From assembly GCA_033283165.1 (NCBI GenBank), contig JAWMQL010000004.1:124001-188000 (forward strand): DNA of 64,000 nucleotides. Reading direction: 5' to 3'. The position numbers and the translations under genes were made by a program. Below are positions 7,875 to 17,054 of this stretch, one piece after another. This stretch comes from JAWMQL01 sp033283165. GTDB lineage: Bacteria; Pseudomonadota; Gammaproteobacteria; Pseudomonadales; Halieaceae. The notes below the pieces were generated by a model. The model was not told the origin of the DNA. It saw nothing but the letters and a program-made list of their open reading frames with translations, and did no database searches. Each line of letters begins with the position of its first letter. The first letter of the stretch is position 1.

Positions 7875-10800
7875 TCAGGCGGTGGGGTGTTCAGCGTCGC
7901 TTTCCCGCGCTGTTCCTCGCGCCCGCAGCCGACTTCTGACGCGTTCGCAATCGCCGCCGATGGCGTACAGCGCGGGTACCATCAACAGGCTGACGAACAG
8001 GGCGAAAAGTACGCCAAAGGACAGCGCCACCACCGCGGGCTTGAGGAATTCGGCGGAGGTGGCCCGCTCCAGGAGGATGGGCACCAGGCCGACAAAGGTG
8101 GTAACGGTGGTCAGCAGAATGGGACGGAAGCGGGTCGCACCCGCCTCGATAATGGCTTCCTTGATGTGCAGGCCGCGTTCCCGCAGGCGGCCGATATAAT
8201 CCACCAGCACGAGGTTGTCGTTGACCACCACGCCGGCAGCGGCGCCAATACCGAAGTAGGAGAACATGGCCATGGGAATATCCAGCAGCCAGTGCCCGAA
8301 AACCGCCCCCATGAAACCGAAGGGAATGGCGGTCATGATCAGCAGGGGCAGCCAGTAGGAGTGGAAGGCGACGGCGATCAGGGCGTACATGATAAAGAAG
8401 GCCACGATGTACAGAGCGACCAGTTCATCGATAAAACGGGCCTCTTCTTCCTGCTGGCCGCCGAGATCGATACTCAGGCCGGGATAGCGCTGGCGCAATT
8501 CGGGAATAAACGATGTCCGCAGGTCCTGCAGGATGTCGCTCATGACGGCATTGTCGATGTCCGCCCGGACATAGACCACTCGCTCCCCGTCCCGTCTTTG
8601 GATGCGCTGAACACCGCTAGCGACCGTCACATCCACCACCGACATCAACGGCAACTCGCGACCATCCGCGGTACGCACCCGGAATGAGTCCAGGCTGGCC
8701 AGGTTGCTGCGCTGCTCCAGCGGGTATTTCACCATGACCTTCACATCGCCGTATTCGCGCGGCAGGCGCTGCACCTCTTCGCCGTAGTAGGCCTGCCGCA
8801 CCTGCCTGGACACCTCTGCCAGGTTGATGCCCAACTTCTCTGCGCCGGGCTTCAGTTCCAGCAGTATTTCGTCCACTTCGCCGCGCTGGCTGTCGCGCAC
8901 ATAGAACGTGCCATCGTAGGAGCGCAGCCGCGCCTGCAACTCGCGGCTGGCCTGCTGCAGCGTGTCACCGTCCTTGTGGCGCAGCAGGTAGGTGGCGTCG
9001 GCACCCATGCCGTGCAGGGTAAAACCGACCTCGATTTCCTCTGCGTCCGGGATATCACCCACCAGTTCCCGCAACCTGTTTGCCACCTGCTCCGAGGACA
9101 GGTCGCGCTGGTCAGCCGGGACCAGTTTGATACTGGCAAAGACGATGTTGCGGGTGGCCACCGTGTTCCAGCCCTCGACCAGCTCGCCGCTGCCCTCGTT
9201 GCTGGTCAGGGCTCTCTGTTCCACCTCCTGCACCAACACGGACTCGGCCTGTTGCAACTGTTCCAGCACCACCAGGGCGCGGTCAAAAGGCGTGCCTGCG
9301 GGCAGGCTGACGCGCAGGTAGACCAGCGGGCTCTCGACCTTGGGCATGAAATAAAACTTGACCCAGCCGCTGTTGAGCAGGCCGAGAGCAATGATGAAAC
9401 TGGTGACAAACAGGCTCGTGGTGAGGTAGCGCCGACGCACCGCCCACTCCAGCACCGGCTGGTAGCGCTTGCGGGCGAAGTTGACGACGCCGTGCTCTAT
9501 CTGCTGCTGACGACGCGCCAGGCCGTGCAACCGCCCGCGCGGGTGCAGGTGACGCAGGTGGGCCGGCAGGATGAAGAAGGCCTCGATCAGGGAAATTGAC
9601 AGGGCTACGGTAATGACCAGCGACAATTGCCGGGTTATCTGCGCCATATCACCGCTGAGAAAGAAAAATGGCGCAAAAGCGATGATTGTCGTCAGTACCG
9701 CGAAGATCACCGGTCTGGCCACGGCCTGTGCCCCCAGGGCGGCGCCTTCGGGCCCACCTCCCATACTGTGGGTATGCTGGTGGACGCTTTCTCCCACCAC
9801 GATCGCGTCGTCCACGACGATTCCCAGTACCATCAGGAACGCAAACAGCGACATCACGTTCAGGGATACGTCGTTGACCGGAAGCAGGGCAAAGGTGCCG
9901 AGAAAAGCCACGCTGATGCCGGCAGTTACCCAGATCGCGACCCGCGGGCGCAGGGAGAGGATCAGGATCAGGAATACCAGGGCGAGGCCCTGCCAGGCGG
10001 CGCTCGCCAGCAGGTCCATACGCGAGCGGTAGATATCGGCCGTATCGAACCAGATGGTCAGTTTGACTCCCGGTGGCAGGCTGGCCCGGCGCTGCTCCAT
10101 CCAGTCGCGCACCGACCCGGAAGCCTTGACCACCTGCATGCGATCGGAACTCTGGGCCTCGATCATCACCGCGGGTTCGCCGTTGACCGTGGTGAGTACC
10201 CGGTCGTCCTCGTAGCCGTCCACCACCCGGGCGACATCGCCGACCCGGATGGCGGCGCCGGCCGGGTTCTGGCGAACCACGATGCGCTCGAACTCGTCCT
10301 GGGTGTCGGCCAGCTTGCGGGCCCGGAGTTGGACGTCCCCGGTGTCGGTGCGCACGTTACCCGAAGACAGGTTGATGGAACTGCCGCGAATGGCCCGGGC
10401 GACTTCCTCGAAACTGACGCCATAGCGTCGCATCGCGGACTCGGACAGCTCGATACTGACCTCCTCCTGGCGCAGGCCATTGAGCGTCACGGTGGAAATC
10501 CAGGGCAGCGCGGCGACCTCGTCGCGAAGATCTTCCGCCAGTCGGAACAGCTCCCGCTCCGTCAGGGAACCGTGTACTGCCACCGACAGCATCTGGCGGC
10601 GGTTCTCGACCCGCTGCACCCGCGGGTTCTCGATGTCCCGGGGAAACGACGGGATGGAATCCACGGCATTGCGGACATCGTCGAGAAACCCGTTGATGTC
10701 CACCCGGGGAAAGGTGGACACGGTCATTTCTGCCAGCCCCTCGGTGGCGGTGGCCTGGATGTTGTGTATCTGGTCCACGTTGTCCAGCGCGTCCTCGATG

Positions 10801-11000
10801 CGACGCAGGATCTGTTCCTCGACCTCCTGCGGCGCGGCGCCGGGCCACGGGATGATGATCTGGACTTCCTGGGGAGTGACCTGCGGAAAGGCCTCGCGTT
10901 CCACCACGTTGAAACCGATCAATCCCGACAGCAGGATGCCCACCATCAGCAGGTTGGCGGCGACCGGGTTATCAACCCACCAGGCAATCAGCGATTTCAT
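7875..11000 (-). CDS. RND efflux transporter permease (AcrB-like)
   Basis: This is an inner-membrane proton-driven RND pump subunit of 1041 residues, the normal family length. The expected plan is visible: TM1 at about residues 10-28, a large periplasmic loop, a block of six TM segments around 335-540, a second loop, and a second TM block after about 850. The charged pair in the fourth TM segment is seen in GIVVDDAIVVGE, and the repeat GAAAGVVVNDNLVLVDYI lies in the second half. The sequence fits the heavy-metal/multidrug (HAE1-like) branch. The adaptor gene lies 6 bases upstream in the same operon. The substrate is unknown; export of a toxic pathway intermediate is possible. Confidence 0.93.
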   Translation of the reverse strand: MKSLIAWWVDNPVAANLLMVGILLSGLIGFNVVEREAFPQVTPQEVQIIIPWPGAAPQEVEEQILRRIEDALDNVDQIHNIQATATEGLAEMTVSTFPRVDINGFLDDVRNAVDSIPSFPRDIENPRVQRVENRRQMLSVAVHGSLTERELFRLAEDLRDEVAALPWISTVTLNGLRQEEVSIELSESAMRRYGVSFEEVARAIRGSSINLSSGNVRTDTGDVQLRARKLADTQDEFERIVVRQNPAGAAIRVGDVARVVDGYEDDRVLTTVNGEPAVMIEAQSSDRMQVVKASGSVRDWMEQRRASLPPGVKLTIWFDTADIYRSRMDLLASAAWQGLALVFLILILSLRPRVAIWVTAGISVAFLGTFALLPVNDVSLNVMSLFAFLMVLGIVVDDAIVVGESVHQHTHSMGGGPEGAALGAQAVARPVIFAVLTTIIAFAPFFFLSGDMAQITRQLSLVITVALSISLIEAFFILPAHLRHLHPRGRLHGLARRQQQIEHGVVNFARKRYQPVLEWAVRRRYLTTSLFVTSFIIALGLLNSGWVKFYFMPKVESPLVYLRVSLPAGTPFDRALVVLEQLQQAESVLVQEVEQRALTSNEGSGELVEGWNTVATRNIVFASIKLVPADQRDLSSEQVANRLRELVGDIPDAEEIEVGFTLHGMGADATYLLRHKDGDTLQQASRELQARLRSYDGTFYVRDSQRGEVDEILLELKPGAEKLGINLAEVSRQVRQAYYGEEVQRLPREYGDVKVMVKYPLEQRSNLASLDSFRVRTADGRELPLMSVVDVTVASGVQRIQRRDGERVVYVRADIDNAVMSDILQDLRTSFIPELRQRYPGLSIDLGGQQEEEARFIDELVALYIVAFFIMYALIAVAFHSYWLPLLIMTAIPFGFMGAVFGHWLLDIPMAMFSYFGIGAAAGVVVNDNLVLVDYIGRLRERGLHIKEAIIEAGATRFRPILLTTVTTFVGLVPILLERATSAEFLKPAVVALSFGVLFALFVSLLMVPALYAIGGDCERVRSRLRARGTARESDAEHPTA

Positions 11001-11006
11001 GGAGGG

Positions 11007-12191
11007 CTAGGTTCCGCCCACCAGCTGCGCGGTGGGTGCGGGGTCGATAGCCTGCAGGGGCATGCCGGCGATGGGATTGCGGATGGCGGAGGTCACCACC
11101 TGCTCCCCGGCCCGTATGCCCGCGCTGATCACGGCGCTGTCTGCAGTGCTGTGAGCCACCTGAACGCGGCGCACTTCCAGCAGGCCCTCTGCGTTGATCA
11201 GGTAGACAATCTGTCCGGCACGCAGGGCCGGGCGCGGCAGGGTGATGGCATTCTCCACTCGCCGGCCCTGGATGAGTGCGTCCACGAACAGGCCAACCGC
11301 CATGGGCATTCCTTCGGCGGAGACGTTGGCACCGTAGGGGTCTTCCAGTTCGGCTGTGGCGTACAGCATGCGTGTGTCGGGGTCCACGGCGGCATCCACC
11401 CGGACCAGGTGGCCACGCCAGTGTTGTACCCTGCCCGCGACCTCGGTACTGAAACGTACCGGCGGGCCGCCGCCGGGACCCGCCACATAGCCGATAGGCA
11501 GTCCCAGGGAGGCCAGCTGGGCGTTATCCAGCGGCAGGCGCACCTCCACTTTCTCGGTGCCGAAAACACGTCCCAGCACCGTACCGGGCGCGATGTACTG
11601 GCCGCGGTCGACGTTGGTGCTCATCACCCGGCCGTAAAAAGGCAGGCTGAAGCGGGTGCGTTCCAGGTTCAGCTGGGCCTGTGCCAGGTCTGAGCGGGCG
11701 GCGACCAGGCGGGCCCTGGCCTGGGTAAGCTGCGGTTTCTTCAGCGCCAGGTCAGAGGCATCCGGCTCATTGCGCAACTGTTTCCGGGCCACGTCCGCGT
11801 CCGCCAGGGCCTGCTCCACCGCGAGTTCCGCCTCGGCCACGCGGGCCCTGGCCTGGTCCAGCGCCAACTGGTAATCGGTGTCTTCGACGCGCAACAGGGG
11901 CACCCCGGGCTCCACCCGGCCGCCCTCGATAAATTCCGGCGACACCTCCACCACCCTGCCGCTGACCTGGGACACCAGGTCTACCTGGGTGCGGGACCTG
12001 ACCTCGCCCTGGGAATGCACCTCCAGGGTCACCTCACCGACCTCGGCGATAACGGTGTGCACCCGGGTGGGCCGGACCTGCTCACCGCCCTGCTGCGGTG
12101 TCGGCCGGGTGGCATGCATCAGCGCATAGAGACCCACGCCGGCGGCGAGCACCAGTAACGGGGTCAGTATGTGCCACAGTCTGTTTGCCAT
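11007..12191 (-). CDS. RND efflux periplasmic adaptor (membrane fusion protein)
   Basis: This protein links an RND permease to an outer-membrane channel. An N-terminal hydrophobic segment (about residues 5-24) anchors or exports it. The hairpin and lipoyl arrangement is visible: VHSQGEVRSRTQVDLVSQVSGRV, then VEDTDYQLAL and a long alanine-rich coiled coil with VARKQL, followed by NVDRGQYIAPG. The ATG at 12191 is preferred over one 13 codons upstream because the membrane segment then starts at the usual place. It lies 6 bases upstream of the permease gene and is co-transcribed with it. No outer-membrane partner is in the window. Confidence 0.9.
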   Translation of the reverse strand: MANRLWHILTPLLVLAAGVGLYALMHATRPTPQQGGEQVRPTRVHTVIAEVGEVTLEVHSQGEVRSRTQVDLVSQVSGRVVEVSPEFIEGGRVEPGVPLLRVEDTDYQLALDQARARVAEAELAVEQALADADVARKQLRNEPDASDLALKKPQLTQARARLVAARSDLAQAQLNLERTRFSLPFYGRVMSTNVDRGQYIAPGTVLGRVFGTEKVEVRLPLDNAQLASLGLPIGYVAGPGGGPPVRFSTEVAGRVQHWRGHLVRVDAAVDPDTRMLYATAELEDPYGANVSAEGMPMAVGLFVDALIQGRRVENAITLPRPALRAGQIVYLINAEGLLEVRRVQVAHSTADSAVISAGIRAGEQVVTSAIRNPIAGMPLQAIDPAPTAQLVGGT

Positions 12192-12228
12192 CGCTCGCCT
12201 TTTATCCGTTCGTGAGCGCAGTATACGC

Positions 12229-12245
12229 ACCCGTCAAATTCGGGT
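12229..12245. promoter_or_regulatory. Short inverted repeat upstream of the efflux operon
   Basis: ACCCG and CGGGT form perfect 5-base arms around a 7-base centre, 38 bases upstream of the adaptor start codon. It could be an operator for the efflux operon or chance, since the arms are short and GC-rich. Confidence 0.25.
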
Positions 12246-12309
12246 CACTGATCTATGTCCTGTTTGTTACGCAAGCGGCAGCCGATCCGTTCACGGGGTC
12301 GGAGCGCTA

Positions 12310-13308
12310 TCAGCGCGCAGCGGCTGCCGTGCGTTTTCTGTGGGCCCACCACAGGAGCGGCAGCCACAGCAGGGCGGCACACGCATATACCAGGACGAAC
12401 TCGGCCATTGGAATACGCAGGACCTGGAGCACGTCCCAGCCGCGACCGTGGTAGCTTGCGACCACGGCGACCACGTAGGTCAATACCAGCGCCGCACGCG
12501 ATCTCCGCCCCAGGCCCAGGCCGTGCATCTGGGTTATCACGAACAGGGTCAGAAAACCGAACAGGAACATGGGCCACTGGCCGTTGGCCACGCTCAGGTA
12601 GGCCACCATCGCACCGTGAGCGAGTACGAATACCTCCAGCAGCAGGGTCCAGTTCCGGTCCCGGTGGGCCCTGGTGAAAAAAAGGCTGCCCTGCAACAGC
12701 AATAACAGGGTGTAGAAAGTGCCGAGTAAATGACCGAGGTTGTCCTCTATCGGGTGGAACCAGAAAGTGTAGACGATGGCCCAGGCGAAATAATAGCCGT
12801 GATAGCGGCGCAGGAAATCACCGGGCCGATCCAGGAAGTGGACGCGGTGGCCGAAGAACAACCCGCGCCGCCGGTTCTCCATGATCAGTATGAAGACCAG
12901 CATGAAGATGACCGACAGCTGCGAACTCAGCACCGGCGTGTCCTGGGCCAGGCCATCGTAGAACAGCCGGGTTTGCGCGATGTGCAGGGTGACAAACAAC
13001 AGGTTGAAACCTATCGCCGCAATATTCACCGGGTGCAGGGTGGGGCTGTACGCGGGGCGCCGGAACTGGGCCCAGGCGATAAGGCCCCACAGGCCCAGCT
13101 GGTGCAGACCGTACAGGCTCCAGGCGCTGAACCGGGACCAGAAACCCGGTTCCCGCAACTGCCAGTAATACCAGTAGTTACCCTGGTCCGGCAGGAACAT
13201 GTCAGCTGAGCTGTAGGGCCCAAGGCCCACGATAACAGCCATGATCACGAGGCAGGCGACAATGGCCAGCAGGTGAAATCGACGGGAGCCGAGCGGAGTG
13301 GGCTGCAT
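12310..13308 (-). CDS. Polytopic membrane protein of unknown function
   Basis: This is a 332-residue protein with about eight to nine hydrophobic helices spread over its length. I do not recognise the family. The short loops are rich in aromatic and histidine residues (for example ADMFLPDQGNYWYYWQL after TM1 and WFHPIEDNLGHLLG in the middle). The ATG at 13308 is chosen because an upstream extension would run deep into the neighbouring hydrolase gene and is not hydrophobic. It lies between the efflux operon and two alpha/beta hydrolase genes, all on the same strand. No function is assigned. Confidence 0.75.
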   Translation of the reverse strand: MQPTPLGSRRFHLLAIVACLVIMAVIVGLGPYSSADMFLPDQGNYWYYWQLREPGFWSRFSAWSLYGLHQLGLWGLIAWAQFRRPAYSPTLHPVNIAAIGFNLLFVTLHIAQTRLFYDGLAQDTPVLSSQLSVIFMLVFILIMENRRRGLFFGHRVHFLDRPGDFLRRYHGYYFAWAIVYTFWFHPIEDNLGHLLGTFYTLLLLLQGSLFFTRAHRDRNWTLLLEVFVLAHGAMVAYLSVANGQWPMFLFGFLTLFVITQMHGLGLGRRSRAALVLTYVVAVVASYHGRGWDVLQVLRIPMAEFVLVYACAALLWLPLLWWAHRKRTAAAAR

Positions 13309-13345
13309 TACCAGGGCCCTTGCCCGTTTATAGTTCGGGTGCCGT

Positions 13346-14365
13346 TCACCGGCGCTCCAGCCAGGCGAAACCGGCTGTGGTGTCGACCACTCGATCGCTT
13401 TCCAGGTAAGCCCTGGCGGTTTCGCTGTGCTTGAGTTGTGCATCCAGGAAAGCGGTGGTGACGCTGTTGATCATGGCCAGGGCGTCGTACTGTGGGGTTG
13501 CCTCACGTTCCAGCCGGCAGATGAGATTGCCCAGGTAGTGGTCGGCGCCATCCACCACAAGGGCGTATTGCGCACCGGGCTGGGCGCGCTCGTGGGACAT
13601 CAGGTGCATCCGGTACTCGGGCCAGAACCCCTTTTGCACATCCCAGGTACCGGTGGTGACCAGGGTCGGTGCACGCAGTGTATTCCAGCTGTCCGCGGTA
13701 ATGGTGTCGAACATGGGGCCCGGAGGCGACAGGGCCACCACCGCGGCAACGCGGGCAGTGAAAGCATCCACGTACTCGCCCCGGTCAGAATCGAAGGCCG
13801 CGGCACCGGCGAACTGCTGCGCGCTGAAGGCGCCGAAGGAGTGTCCGGTCATGGCCACGCGACTGGCATCGGCCTTACCGGCAAAGGCGGGCGCCAGCGC
13901 TTCGATTTCCGGCAGCGACTGGAGCAGGTTCTCCAGATCCGTCACGCGTGCCGCGATCAGGCCGAACTGACCATAGCGTAGGCTGTTGAAAATACCCTGC
14001 GCCATGGAGCAGCAGTCCAGGTGATCGGGCGCGATAACCGCGTAACCGTGGCTGACCCAGTGTTCTATGACCCGATCGTAGCTGTTCCGGCCAGACCAGT
14101 TGCCATGGGAAAACAGCAGCAGCGGATAGGCCAGGCCCTCGCCGGGGTAGTAGATGTTCAACCGCATCTCCCGTCGGTCACCCGCGGCGGGCAGCAGCAG
14201 CTCCCGTTGCACCTTGACCTGGAGCGGACCCGGTGCAATGGCGTACAGGGCCCGCACGGCCGATTCAGGCGCGCTCAGGGGTGCGGCGGGGGGCAGTTCC
14301 GGCTCCTCTCCGCAAGCCAGCAGCAGCGGCAGGGTAATAGCCAGGGCGATCAGCAGCCGGGTCAA
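13346..14365 (-). CDS. Lipoprotein alpha/beta hydrolase (chlorophyllase/PAF-AH-like)
   Basis: This is an esterase-type alpha/beta hydrolase of about 339 residues. Read from a TTG at 14365, whose last two bases overlap the upstream TGA stop, the protein begins with a signal peptide and a lipobox, LLAC, with the lipidated Cys at position 18. The nucleophile elbow is GHSFG at residues 174-178 (Ser176). The segment SHGYAVIAPDH and the acid/histidine region GADHYLG resemble the family that includes chlorophyllase and platelet-activating-factor acetylhydrolase. A bacterial surface or periplasmic esterase is likely. Cleavage of a chlorophyll ester is only a context-based guess. The long 5' extension possible in this frame overlaps the next gene and is rejected. 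Confidence 0.75.
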   Translation of the reverse strand: MTRLLIALAITLPLLLACGEEPELPPAAPLSAPESAVRALYAIAPGPLQVKVQRELLLPAAGDRREMRLNIYYPGEGLAYPLLLFSHGNWSGRNSYDRVIEHWVSHGYAVIAPDHLDCCSMAQGIFNSLRYGQFGLIAARVTDLENLLQSLPEIEALAPAFAGKADASRVAMTGHSFGAFSAQQFAGAAAFDSDRGEYVDAFTARVAAVVALSPPGPMFDTITADSWNTLRAPTLVTTGTWDVQKGFWPEYRMHLMSHERAQPGAQYALVVDGADHYLGNLICRLEREATPQYDALAMINSVTTAFLDAQLKHSETARAYLESDRVVDTTAGFAWLERR

Positions 14366-15324
14366 GGCGGTGTGCCCATGAGAAAGTCGCGCGCGTCTCT
14401 GGCGGACCGGACCGGGACCTCCAGCGGGATAACGTGCCCCGTATTTTCGTACACCACTTCGCTGACGCTGGCGGCGCTGCCCAGGGCAGCCCGGTACTCG
14501 GCCACGTGCGCCACCGGCAACTGGGGGTTGGCCTCGCCCCACATGATCAGGGTGGGCGCGGTAATCCGGGCCAGGTCCGGACCGATGTCACCCCGCTCCC
14601 AGGCCTGCAGGCGGTGAAATTCCGCCATGCGGTTGCCCTCACGGCGATACATCTCGTGAAACTCGGTCAGCAGCTCCTCGGTAATGAGCGCCTTGTCTAC
14701 CACAGGCGCTTCCAGGAAGGGCCGGAAAACACGCCGCGGCAGCAGGTACAGCAGATGGCCGAACCAGGATGGCAACTCACGGTCCATGTATTTGTTGGTA
14801 ATCCGCGGCATGCCCGGGGCGTTCAGCAGAATCAGGCGGTCGATGCGCTGCGGATGACGGGCCGCCGTGTACCAGGCTATGGCGCCGCCGGTGGAGGAGC
14901 CGACCAGGTGAAAGCGGTCAAATCCCAGCTCGTCCATCAGGCTCAGCAGCAATTGCATGCCGCGCTCCCGCGAGTAATCGTCGCTTGGATCGGGCCCGGT
15001 CAGGCCGTGACTGGTGAGGTCGTAGCGTACGACCGTGAAGTAGGGCTTCAGTTCCTCCACCCAGGCCTGCCACAGGCGCATGGTGTAGAAATGCGAGTGT
15101 AGCAGCACGACCGGCGGACCCTGGCCCTCGACCTTGAACCGGACCGGGACACCGGAAATATCTGCTACCCGCAAACCGCTGCCGCCGTAGCGCTGCTCCA
15201 GTGTCGCCACCGGCAGGTCCCGGTTGCTCCACCACAGCCACGCAACGGCAAGCAGCACTGACAGGACCAGTGCGACCAGGATGCGGCCCAACCAGCGCAG
15301 CACGGGCCTAGTCTCCCGTCCCAT
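14362..15324 (-). CDS. Membrane-anchored alpha/beta hydrolase
   Basis: This is a 320-residue alpha/beta-fold hydrolase with one N-terminal membrane helix at about residues 13-32, so the catalytic domain is probably periplasmic. The oxyanion segment is VVLLHSHFY, the nucleophile elbow is GSSTG (Ser144), and the catalytic histidine is in ENTGHVIPLE near the end. The ATG at 15324 is chosen; a TTG six codons upstream is also in frame. The gene overlaps the end of the lyase gene by 17 bases and the next hydrolase by 4, forming a tight operon. The substrate is unknown. The group includes meta-cleavage-product hydrolases and plant pheophytinase-like esterases. Confidence 0.8.
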   Translation of the reverse strand: MGRETRPVLRWLGRILVALVLSVLLAVAWLWWSNRDLPVATLEQRYGGSGLRVADISGVPVRFKVEGQGPPVVLLHSHFYTMRLWQAWVEELKPYFTVVRYDLTSHGLTGPDPSDDYSRERGMQLLLSLMDELGFDRFHLVGSSTGGAIAWYTAARHPQRIDRLILLNAPGMPRITNKYMDRELPSWFGHLLYLLPRRVFRPFLEAPVVDKALITEELLTEFHEMYRREGNRMAEFHRLQAWERGDIGPDLARITAPTLIMWGEANPQLPVAHVAEYRAALGSAASVSEVVYENTGHVIPLEVPVRSARDARDFLMGTPP

Positions 15325-16189
15325 AGCGGTGTCCGGCGGCAATCAGGTCCGCGGCTCCCAGCAAGGCATTCATGTCCTGCAGTTCGACCATGTCCGCCCG
15401 CAGGGACAGGGTGTTACCCTGCGTGGCGATGGCTTCCAGTACCCGGCGGGCCGCGGGCAGGAACGCGTGCAACAGGGCCGCCGGATAGAGGGCGATCCGG
15501 TAGCCCAGTTGCTGCAACCCGGCGCTGTCTTCGGTCGGCGTGTTGCCGCCCTCGACCAGGTTATGAACCAGCGGTGTGCGCGCGGCGAAACGAGCACAGA
15601 TCTCTGTCATCTGCTGCACGGATTGCGGAGCCTCGATAAACAGCGCGTCGGCCCCGGCCTCCAGGTACCGCTCTGCCCGATCCAGTGCATCGCCCAGGCC
15701 GTTCAGGCCCAGTGCGTCAGTGCGGGCAATCAACAGCGTGGCGTCGTCCTGGCGGGCATCCAGGGCCGCCTTGATTTTGCCGACCATCTCGTCGGTGCTG
15801 ATTACTGTCTTGCCCGCCATATGGCCGCAACGCTTGGGAGCCTGCTGGTCTTCCAGTTGCAGCGCGCTGGCGCCCGCACGCTCGAAGTCGCGAACCGTGC
15901 GCTGCACGTTGAGTGCGTTGCCGAAACCCGTATCCATATCCACCAGCAGGGGCAGCTCGACACGGTCCCGCAGTACGCCGATGGTTGCCGTCACCTCGGC
16001 GGCGCTGACCAGGCCCATGTCGGGGCGGCCGAAGCGGGCGAAACTGAGACAGGCGCCGGACAGGAAGGCCGCGGGAAACCCCGCCTGTTCCGCCAGCAGG
16101 GCGCTCAGGCCATCGTAGACCCCGGGCACTTTCAGCAGCGTCCCGGCGCCCAGTTTGTCACGCAGGTCCTGCCGGTGGGATAGAGGCAT
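15308..16189 (-). CDS. Isocitrate lyase/PEP mutase superfamily lyase (2,3-dimethylmalate lyase-like)
   Basis: This is a 293-residue TIM-barrel enzyme of the PEP mutase/isocitrate lyase superfamily, which makes or breaks C-C bonds next to a carboxylate. The metal-binding segment DMDTGFGN (Asp84, Asp86) and the lyase signature KRCGH (residues 119-123, Cys121) are intact, so it is more likely a lyase (methylisocitrate, oxaloacetate or dimethylmalate type) than a phosphonomutase. It heads an operon with two alpha/beta hydrolases. A palindromic operator lies directly upstream, shared in sequence with other promoters of this locus. Cleavage of an alkylmalate would fit a maleimide catabolic route, but this is inference. 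Confidence 0.85.
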   Translation of the reverse strand: MPLSHRQDLRDKLGAGTLLKVPGVYDGLSALLAEQAGFPAAFLSGACLSFARFGRPDMGLVSAAEVTATIGVLRDRVELPLLVDMDTGFGNALNVQRTVRDFERAGASALQLEDQQAPKRCGHMAGKTVISTDEMVGKIKAALDARQDDATLLIARTDALGLNGLGDALDRAERYLEAGADALFIEAPQSVQQMTEICARFAARTPLVHNLVEGGNTPTEDSAGLQQLGYRIALYPAALLHAFLPAARRVLEAIATQGNTLSLRADMVELQDMNALLGAADLIAAGHRYGTGD

Positions 16190-16206
16190 GGGGGTGCAGC
16201 CCTGAT

Positions 16207-16228
16207 AATGATATAAAGGTATATCATT
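16207..16228. promoter_or_regulatory. Operator-like palindrome, site A (TGATAT-N6-ATATCA)
   Basis: Perfect 9-base arms (AATGATATA and TATATCATT) flank a 4-base centre. It lies 18 to 39 bases upstream of the lyase start codon at 16189, where a promoter would be. The same core with the same spacing occurs in three other promoter regions of the window (19721, 22021, 39956). The regulator is not identified. Confidence 0.75.
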
Positions 16229-16303
16229 GTAACTAATCGCCGTGAGGCTGCAAGCGTGGTGGCGGGATCGGGTGTCCCCCGCGCAATAGCTTGTTGCCGG
16301 GCG

Positions 16304-16987
16304 TCAATCCGAGAGCGCCATGTCCTCGATGGCGGCCGAATCGAGAATTTCGACCGTGTGGGCGGAATGGATATTGATCAGGCCTTCGCGTTTCAATTTG
16401 CTGAAAGCGCGTGACACGGTCTCTATGGTAAGTCCCAGGTAGTCGGCGATGTCCTGGCGGGTCATGACCAGGTCGATGAATCGCGCGTCCGGAACGGGCT
16501 CGCGCGCGCGGAGCTGTTGCAGCAGGAAGCAGATTCTCTCGTGGGCTTTTTTCTGCCCCAGGGCGAATACCTGGTCCAGTGTATGAGCCAGGATATTGCC
16601 GCCGATACGCCGCACGTTTTCCTTCAGTACGGGAAACTCGTCCTGCAGGGCGATGAACTTGCGGCTGGGAATCTCCTGTACGGTGGCCGCGGTAAGGGCG
16701 CAGACAGAGAATTCGTAAAACTCATTCTGGGCGATACCGATGAAGTTGCCCGGGTGGATGAAGGCCATGACCTGGCGGCGACCGGCAGCCGAGGTGCGTT
16801 CCATCATCAGGACGCCGCTCTTTACCATGTACACGTGGCGAGCGGGGCTGTGCTGGTGAAACAGAAAGGTGTCCGGGTCCACCTGCCGGGTGCTCGCGTG
16901 CTGGTTCAGTTGCTCGGTTTCAGCGGAACTGAGTCCGCTGTAAATGGTGAGCCGTCCGGAGCCGGGCCTGGGTGATTGTTCGTTCAT
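16304..16987 (-). CDS. Crp/Fnr family transcriptional regulator without Fe-S cysteines
   Basis: This 227-residue regulator has an N-terminal cyclic-nucleotide-binding-type jelly roll (about residues 18-140), a dimer helix, and a C-terminal winged helix with MTRQDIADYLGLTIETVSR. The recognition helix carries E-x-x-S-R (ETVSR), the pattern that reads TTGAT half-sites in Fnr. The N-terminal cysteine cluster of Fnr is absent, so it does not look like an oxygen-sensing iron-sulfur protein; it is closer to the FixK/Dnr type. It stands between the lyase operon and the RCCR-like gene, which has a perfect Fnr box in front of it. Ligand unknown. Confidence 0.9.
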   Translation of the reverse strand: MNEQSPRPGSGRLTIYSGLSSAETEQLNQHASTRQVDPDTFLFHQHSPARHVYMVKSGVLMMERTSAAGRRQVMAFIHPGNFIGIAQNEFYEFSVCALTAATVQEIPSRKFIALQDEFPVLKENVRRIGGNILAHTLDQVFALGQKKAHERICFLLQQLRAREPVPDARFIDLVMTRQDIADYLGLTIETVSRAFSKLKREGLINIHSAHTVEILDSAAIEDMALSD

Positions 16988-17054
16988 CGGGGCACCTGTG
17001 TCAGGGGTGCCATCTTATCCCGATGACCGGGGTTACAACCAGCCTGGTGTCACA

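Noticed and set aside
9627..11693. A 688-codon open frame antisense to the RND permease, and a similar one at 7827-8687.
   Set aside because: High GC suppresses stop codons on the opposite strand. The RND proteins on the other strand have all family motifs; the antisense products have none and no ribosome site.
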